Positions 59,833 to 64,000 of a DNA stretch of 64,000 nt are shown in pieces. Below the pieces are notes generated by a model. It was not told the origin of the DNA. It did not search any database and was given only the letters and a program-made list of their open reading frames with translations. The translations under genes were made by a program, and so were the position numbers. Positions within the stretch are counted from its first letter, which is position 1. Each line of letters starts with the position of its first letter. This DNA is from JALYRV01 sp036675475 (GTDB lineage: Bacteria; Acidobacteriota; Vicinamibacteria; Vicinamibacterales; SCN-69-37), in assembly GCA_036675475.1 (NCBI GenBank), contig JAKFEY010000067.1, positions 6,413 through 70,412 on the forward strand, read 5' to 3'.

Positions 59833-62643
59833 ATGATGCGCCGAGCACTCGTGTGCGCGATTGTGGCCCTCGTGTGCCTGTCCGGGCGCATGCAGGCCTC
59901 CTCCAATGTGCTCGACGAGGCGCGCGCGCTGGCGGGGGGCGGACGTCACAAAGAGGCGCTCGCGCTGCTGGCCGTGGCCGTGCCGCAGTTTGCGCAGGCC
60001 GGGGATCGCGACGCCGAAGCGGAAGCCGAGTTGCTGCGCAGCACGTCGCTCCGCGCGCTGGCCGATCGGCCTGCCGCCATGCAGGCCGCCGAACGCGCGC
60101 TGTCACTGTCGGCCGCGGCCAGTCTGCAGGTGCGCGCGCTGACGCAGATGGCGCGCATTCACTCCGATGGCGGCCAGGAACTGGCGGCGTCCGGGCTGCT
60201 GACGCGGGCGCGGGAGCTCGTTGACAAATCCGGAGACGCGAAGCTCGCGATGCAGGTGGGCGAGGCGCGCGCCGCCAACGCGCGCGCGCTTGGCAACGGC
60301 GTCGAAGCCGTCGGCGCGTTCGACGATGTGATTGCCGCCGCCGATCGCGCGAACAGTCTTGACTATTCGATCAGGGGCCGCACGGGACGATCCACCGCGC
60401 TGCTTGGCCTCGGGCGCTTCGACGAGGCGCTCGCCGACGGCGAGCGTGCCTTCACGCTGGCGGCGCGCGCGCCGGTACGGCTGCGCGCGAGCGCGACGTT
60501 CGCCCTGGCGCAGGTGCACGCGCACCTGTGGAATCTCGATCGCGCCGCGGAGCTGTGGGAGCAGTCCATCGCGCTGTACCGCGAGGCGGGCCTGCAGATT
60601 GGCGTGGCGCTCTCGCTGCGGCAGTCGATGGACACCTGGTTCGCGCTGCGCGATTTCGACCGCGCGCTGGCGGACGGCAGCGCGGCGCTCGCGCTCTATG
60701 CGCGCGCGGGGTCGCAGGGATCGCTGCCCGACACGCTGGCGCGGCTTGCGCTGATCCAGGCGCGGCGCGGCGATCTGGCGCAGGCGGCCGATCTGGCGGC
60801 GCGCGCGCGCGCGGTGAGCGCCGGCGTGCCGGCGCGGCGGCTCGTCTTCATCGAGAACGATCTCGGGCTGGTGGAGCTGTTCAGCAGCCGGCCCGATCGC
60901 GCCGCGGCGATGTTCGCCCGCGTGCTGACGGCCGCCCGCGACCAGGGCGACGCGGAGTACGAATGGCGCGCGCTGTATGGCCTCGGCCGCGCGGCGCTGG
61001 CGCAGCAGCGCGCGCCCGAGGCGCAGGCCCATCTCGAGACGGCCGCGGCGCTCGTGGATCGCATGCGCATGGCGCTGCCCGCGCCGGCCCAGCGCGGATC
61101 GTTCATGTCGCAGCGCGTGATGGTGCACGAGGCCCTGATCGATGCCCTGATGGCGCGATCGACCGCGCCCGACGACTGGTTTGCGCGCCGCGCGTTCGAC
61201 GTGGCCGAGACGGCGCGCGCCCGCGCGCTCGCCGATCAGCTCGCGGAGGCCGACAGCCGGAACAGCAGTCCCGAGCTGCAGCAGATTGCGGCGCAGGAGG
61301 CGGCATCGTCGCGGCGCCTCTCGGCCATTCAGAAGGCGCTCGCCGCCGAGCACGATGCGTCGCGCCGCGAGGGATTGCTGGCCACACTGTCGCAGGCAGA
61401 GCAGGAGCACGACAGCCTCATTGCGCGCGCGCGCCGCGACAATCCCCGCCGCGCGTCGATGGCGTGGCCCCGGCCCGCCACCACCGCGGCGGCACGGTCG
61501 CTGGTTCGGCCGGAGGAAGCGATTGTGGCCTTCGCGCTCGGCGACGAGCAGAGCTGGGCATGGGCGATGCGCTCGAGCGGCCTGGTCGCGTACCGGCTGC
61601 CGCCCGCCCGCGAGATCGACGAACTCGTCAAGCAGGTGCGGCGCGCGGCGATGCAGGGGAGCGCGGACGACCTGCAGCGCGCCGGCGGCGCGGCGGTGCG
61701 CGCGCTCTTCGGGCCGGCCGCGTCGCTGCTGCGCGACGCGACACGGCTCATCGTGATTCCCGACGGATCGCTGCAGCGCCTGCCGCTGGCCGCGCTGCCG
61801 GATGTGGATGGCCGCTGGATGATCGAGCGCCGCGCGCTCAGCACCGCGCCATCGGTGACCGTGCTCGCGTCGCTGCGCCAGCAGCAATCAGGTCCGCGGC
61901 GCCAGCTGCTCGCCTTTGCCGCGCCGCGCGGATCTGCGGCGGGCGGCGCGCCGCGCGTGCGGGGCGAGGGCGCGCTCCCCGTGCTCGCGAACGCCGAGTT
62001 CGAGGCGCGTGAAGCCGTCAGCCTGGCGCGCGGCGACTCGGCGCTGCGCCTGCCCGCGCGCGAGCAGGACCTGAAAGAGGCGTCGGCCGCCTCCTACCGC
62101 GTGCTGCACTTCGCGGCGCACGCGCTGGTCGACGAGCGCGTGCCGCGGCGCAGCGCCATTCTCGTCGAACCCGCCGGTGATGATGATGGGTTGCTGCAGT
62201 TGAATGAGATCGCGCATCTGCAGCTGGACTCCCCGCTGGTCGTGCTGGCGGCGTGCCGTTCGCAGATGGGGCGCGCGCTGCGAGGGGAGGGCCTGCTCAG
62301 TCTGAGCCGCGCGTTTCTGCAGGCGGGCGCGCGCGGCGTGGTCGCGAGTCTCTGGGACGTCGCCGACACGGACTCGCGGCGCCTGATGCGCGCGTTTTAC
62401 GAGCACGCCCGCACGGGCGTCGCGGCCGACGAGGCGCTGCGCCTGGCGCAGCTCGATCAGCTCCGCCGCGCCGGCCGGCCCGCGCGCTGGGCCGCATTCG
62501 TGGTGTCTGGCGACGCGAGCGCGCAGACGCTGGAGCCGCAGGCCGCCGCGCGTGGCACGCGTTACGCAGCGGCCGGCCCGATCCTCTTCCTCCTTGCGGG
62601 CACGCTCGCGATCATCGGGCGCCGCGCGATCGTGCCTCGCTAG
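59833..62643 (+). CDS. TPR-CHAT domain protein
   Basis: 936 residues, start ATG 59833 or 59836. Signal peptide (LVCAIVALVCLSGRMQA), about ten TPR-like helical repeats (30-390), a coiled linker and a C-terminal CHAT (caspase-HetF-associated) domain. The catalytic pair is His763 (HFAAHA) and Cys808 (LAACRSQ), followed by GEGLLSLSRAF and ARGVVASLWDV. A final membrane helix (AGPILFLLAGTLAIIG) ends the chain. CHAT domains are cysteine proteases; TPRs bind partners. No caspase substrate is evident nearby; a TATAAC box is 11 nt before the ATG. Confidence 0.92.
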   Translation: MMRRALVCAIVALVCLSGRMQASSNVLDEARALAGGGRHKEALALLAVAVPQFAQAGDRDAEAEAELLRSTSLRALADRPAAMQAAERALSLSAAASLQVRALTQMARIHSDGGQELAASGLLTRARELVDKSGDAKLAMQVGEARAANARALGNGVEAVGAFDDVIAAADRANSLDYSIRGRTGRSTALLGLGRFDEALADGERAFTLAARAPVRLRASATFALAQVHAHLWNLDRAAELWEQSIALYREAGLQIGVALSLRQSMDTWFALRDFDRALADGSAALALYARAGSQGSLPDTLARLALIQARRGDLAQAADLAARARAVSAGVPARRLVFIENDLGLVELFSSRPDRAAAMFARVLTAARDQGDAEYEWRALYGLGRAALAQQRAPEAQAHLETAAALVDRMRMALPAPAQRGSFMSQRVMVHEALIDALMARSTAPDDWFARRAFDVAETARARALADQLAEADSRNSSPELQQIAAQEAASSRRLSAIQKALAAEHDASRREGLLATLSQAEQEHDSLIARARRDNPRRASMAWPRPATTAAARSLVRPEEAIVAFALGDEQSWAWAMRSSGLVAYRLPPAREIDELVKQVRRAAMQGSADDLQRAGGAAVRALFGPAASLLRDATRLIVIPDGSLQRLPLAALPDVDGRWMIERRALSTAPSVTVLASLRQQQSGPRRQLLAFAAPRGSAAGGAPRVRGEGALPVLANAEFEAREAVSLARGDSALRLPAREQDLKEASAASYRVLHFAAHALVDERVPRRSAILVEPAGDDDGLLQLNEIAHLQLDSPLVVLAACRSQMGRALRGEGLLSLSRAFLQAGARGVVASLWDVADTDSRRLMRAFYEHARTGVAADEALRLAQLDQLRRAGRPARWAAFVVSGDASAQTLEPQAAARGTRYAAAGPILFLLAGTLAIIGRRAIVPR

Positions 62644-62656
62644 ACGTCAGTCCTCG

Positions 62657-64000
62657 TCAGTCCACGCCGGCTGCAGCCGCGGCGTCTGCGGCTTCCAGCA
62701 CCTTCACGATGTCGCCCCAGCGTCCCGGCACGATGCCGAGCACCGCCTCTTCGATCTGTCGCGTCCATTGCCGTCCGGCGGCCGTGAAGTTCTTCTTTGT
62801 GTGCTCGACGAACGCCTTTCCGAACGCTTTCACGTCGAAGCCCTGCTCGCGCGTCCACAACGACCATTGCTTGATCGAGTGGAAGTAGTCGGCGGGAGTG
62901 CTGTCCGGTTTCAGCAGGCCGGCCTGTTGCAGCTTTCGCGCGGCCTGAAGAATTCTGCGCATCGGCGCGAACCGCCGCTGCAGCTCTGGGCTCGCAATCC
63001 GGAACAGCGTGCCGGCCGTCGGCGGCTGTCGAAGGAACTCGAGACAGTACGCATTGAGCATCTCCGCGACCGGCGCCTTCGAGGCCGACTTGCGCAGCTC
63101 GCTGGCGCCGCTGGCCTGTCCGCGCGAGTCGAGCGGCTCGACGACCAGGCCGTCTCCGGACAACTCCACCGGGACCGCGCCTTCGTTGATCGCGCGGGCC
63201 TCGAAGGCCTCGCCCGTCGACACGCCAAGACTGCTGAGGAACAGCTTTACAGCCGGCTCCGCCTGACTCGAGCGCTGCGCGGACGCGCGAATCGTGAAGG
63301 CCGGTGTCTGGCGCCAGGTTGACTGGGGCAGACGGATGTCGCGCTGCGCGCGCGTTGACGGTTCGCGCGTGACGAGGCGCCGCAGCGACGCCCACACCTC
63401 ACGAAGTCCGAAGCGCGCACGCGTGCTGAGCGCATCGCCGCCGCGCACGCGCGACACGAGCGGTTCCGCGCGGATCGCGGCCGCGTCGATGATCATCACT
63501 TGCACCGCGGGGTTGCGCCCGCCGCCCCATGAGGTGATGACGCCCGTTCCGGTGTCGTTCGCGAGATCGATCACCGTGCCGGTGAAGCCGCCCGTCACGA
63601 GCAGATCGTCCTCGCCGCTCGAGCCCGGAGCAATGTAGAAGTCGATGGGCGGCACGGACGGCGCGGGCGTGAATCCTCCGCCTGGAATGACGCCGATCGT
63701 CGTGGGCTCGCCCCCGGCAGGGGCGCCTCCGCCTGCGGTTCCGCCGGCACCGGTCGCGCCGCCCCCGGTCGCGCCGCCCGTGGCGCCGCCGGTCGGCGGG
63801 CGCGTGATGATCGTCGTCGCGCCGGGATCGGCAACCGGCGGCGGGATCTTCACCGTCGGTGTGCCGTCAGGATTGGTCGCCGCGGTCGGCGGCGGCGTGC
63901 GTTGCGTCGCACCCCCGGTCGCGCCGCCTGTCGGCGGGCGCGTGATGATCGTCGTCGCGCCGGGATCGGCAACCGGCGGCGGAATCTTCACGGTCGGTGT
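62657..64000 (-). CDS. Repeat-rich exported protein, C-terminal part
   Basis: Open to the window edge; at least 448 codons. It begins (at the high-coordinate end) with a 46-residue direct repeat of KIPPPVADPGATTIITRPP followed by a Gly/Thr/Pro-rich stretch, coded by a 138-bp DNA repeat. A beta-rich part (about 110-200) and a helical C-terminus follow. No family recognised. It is convergent with the CHAT gene with 13 bp between stops. Confidence 0.7.
   Translation of the reverse strand, partial: TPTVKIPPPVADPGATTIITRPPTGGATGGATQRTPPPTAATNPDGTPTVKIPPPVADPGATTIITRPPTGGATGGATGGGATGAGGTAGGGAPAGGEPTTIGVIPGGGFTPAPSVPPIDFYIAPGSSGEDDLLVTGGFTGTVIDLANDTGTGVITSWGGGRNPAVQVMIIDAAAIRAEPLVSRVRGGDALSTRARFGLREVWASLRRLVTREPSTRAQRDIRLPQSTWRQTPAFTIRASAQRSSQAEPAVKLFLSSLGVSTGEAFEARAINEGAVPVELSGDGLVVEPLDSRGQASGASELRKSASKAPVAEMLNAYCLEFLRQPPTAGTLFRIASPELQRRFAPMRRILQAARKLQQAGLLKPDSTPADYFHSIKQWSLWTREQGFDVKAFGKAFVEHTKKNFTAAGRQWTRQIEEAVLGIVPGRWGDIVKVLEAADAAAAAGVD
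63842..64000. repeat. 138-bp direct tandem repeat
   Basis: The sequence at 63842-63862 returns at 63980-64000 exactly one period later, with one base difference near its start. It encodes the Pro/Thr/Gly repeat of the partial gene and continues outside the window. Confidence 0.75.

Noticed and set aside
63842..64000. Possible CRISPR or satellite array
   Set aside because: The period is 138 bp, a multiple of three, and the repeat is in the open frame of a Pro/Thr/Gly-rich protein; no spacer pattern.

Overview
This is a G+C-rich (roughly two-thirds by eye) bacterial chromosome segment, densely coded on both strands. Gene content points to a Gram-negative heterotroph with an outer membrane: MlaEFD-type lipid transport, beta-barrel proteins, lipoprotein processing by Lgt and periplasmic L,D-transpeptidases. 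The mixture of sigma-54 regulators, ECF sigma factors, CHAT-TPR protein, four-helix-bundle (S23/IVP) genes and GTAG-headed palindromes is what I would expect of an acidobacterium, perhaps Vicinamibacteria-like. That placement is inference, because there is no rRNA in the window. No phage, transposase or CRISPR array was seen.

Layout. 1-3192: end of a tricorn/TolB-like protease gene, a cyanophycinase-like peptidase, a barrel-like protein, an Rsm22-like methyltransferase and a single-domain response regulator. 3193-4932: YcbB-type L,D-transpeptidase. 4979-10403: leucine catabolic operon (MCC beta, methylglutaconyl-CoA hydratase, MCC alpha split into biotin carboxylase plus biotin carrier, HMG-CoA lyase), interrupted by a decayed four-helix-bundle gene. 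10416-16501: zinc-ribbon protein, sigma-54 response regulator, MlaE-MlaF-MlaD(OmpA) and small membrane proteins. 16622-19913: YihY, M48 peptidase, SDR and isochorismatase-like genes. 19935-25748: FAD/Rieske oxidoreductase, ABC exporter, DJ-1 protein and dienoyl-CoA-hydratase-like protein. 25749-26247 is a non-coding patch of gene fragments. 26248-29543: GltS, secreted sialidase-like protein and a terminator hairpin. 29602-31348: hipBA beside tRNA-Leu(UAA).

31387-36872: CorE-like metal-sensing ECF sigma factor with a copper ATPase, YqaA-like protein, Lgt and a barrel gene cut off from its signal peptide by a REP palindrome. 37009-41055: universal stress protein, HPF-like, glutamate dehydrogenase, a small protein and an XylR/V4R-type sigma-54 activator. 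41048-47910: secreted proteins, NfeD-stomatin pair, aminotransferase, amino-acid permease, and an intact four-helix-bundle gene inside long inverted repeats. 47170-50795: M23 peptidase, L,D-transpeptidase, phosphoesterase, nucleotidyltransferase-like gene and a repeat-bracketed small ORF. 50812-56156: M24 peptidase, then the tesA-ybbA-ybbP arrangement. 56171-58233: AIM24, DksA-like, helical protein and FolK. 58335-62643: ECF sigma factor with two sigma-4-like regions, zinc anti-sigma factor and CHAT-TPR protein. 62657-64000: a repeat-rich protein running off the window.

The most unusual signal is a recurring architecture. Short, locally unique repeats sit in inverted orientation around small cargo (four-helix-bundle genes, a 77-residue ORF, gene fragments, or almost nothing), and the stop codons of neighbouring host genes often fall at or inside the repeat edge. 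I see six candidates: 7735-7998, 16510-16608, 25749-26245, 45143-45232, 46580-47175 and 50546-50812. A second theme is starts with a -10-like box only 6-8 nt upstream and no Shine-Dalgarno sequence, suggesting leaderless mRNAs.
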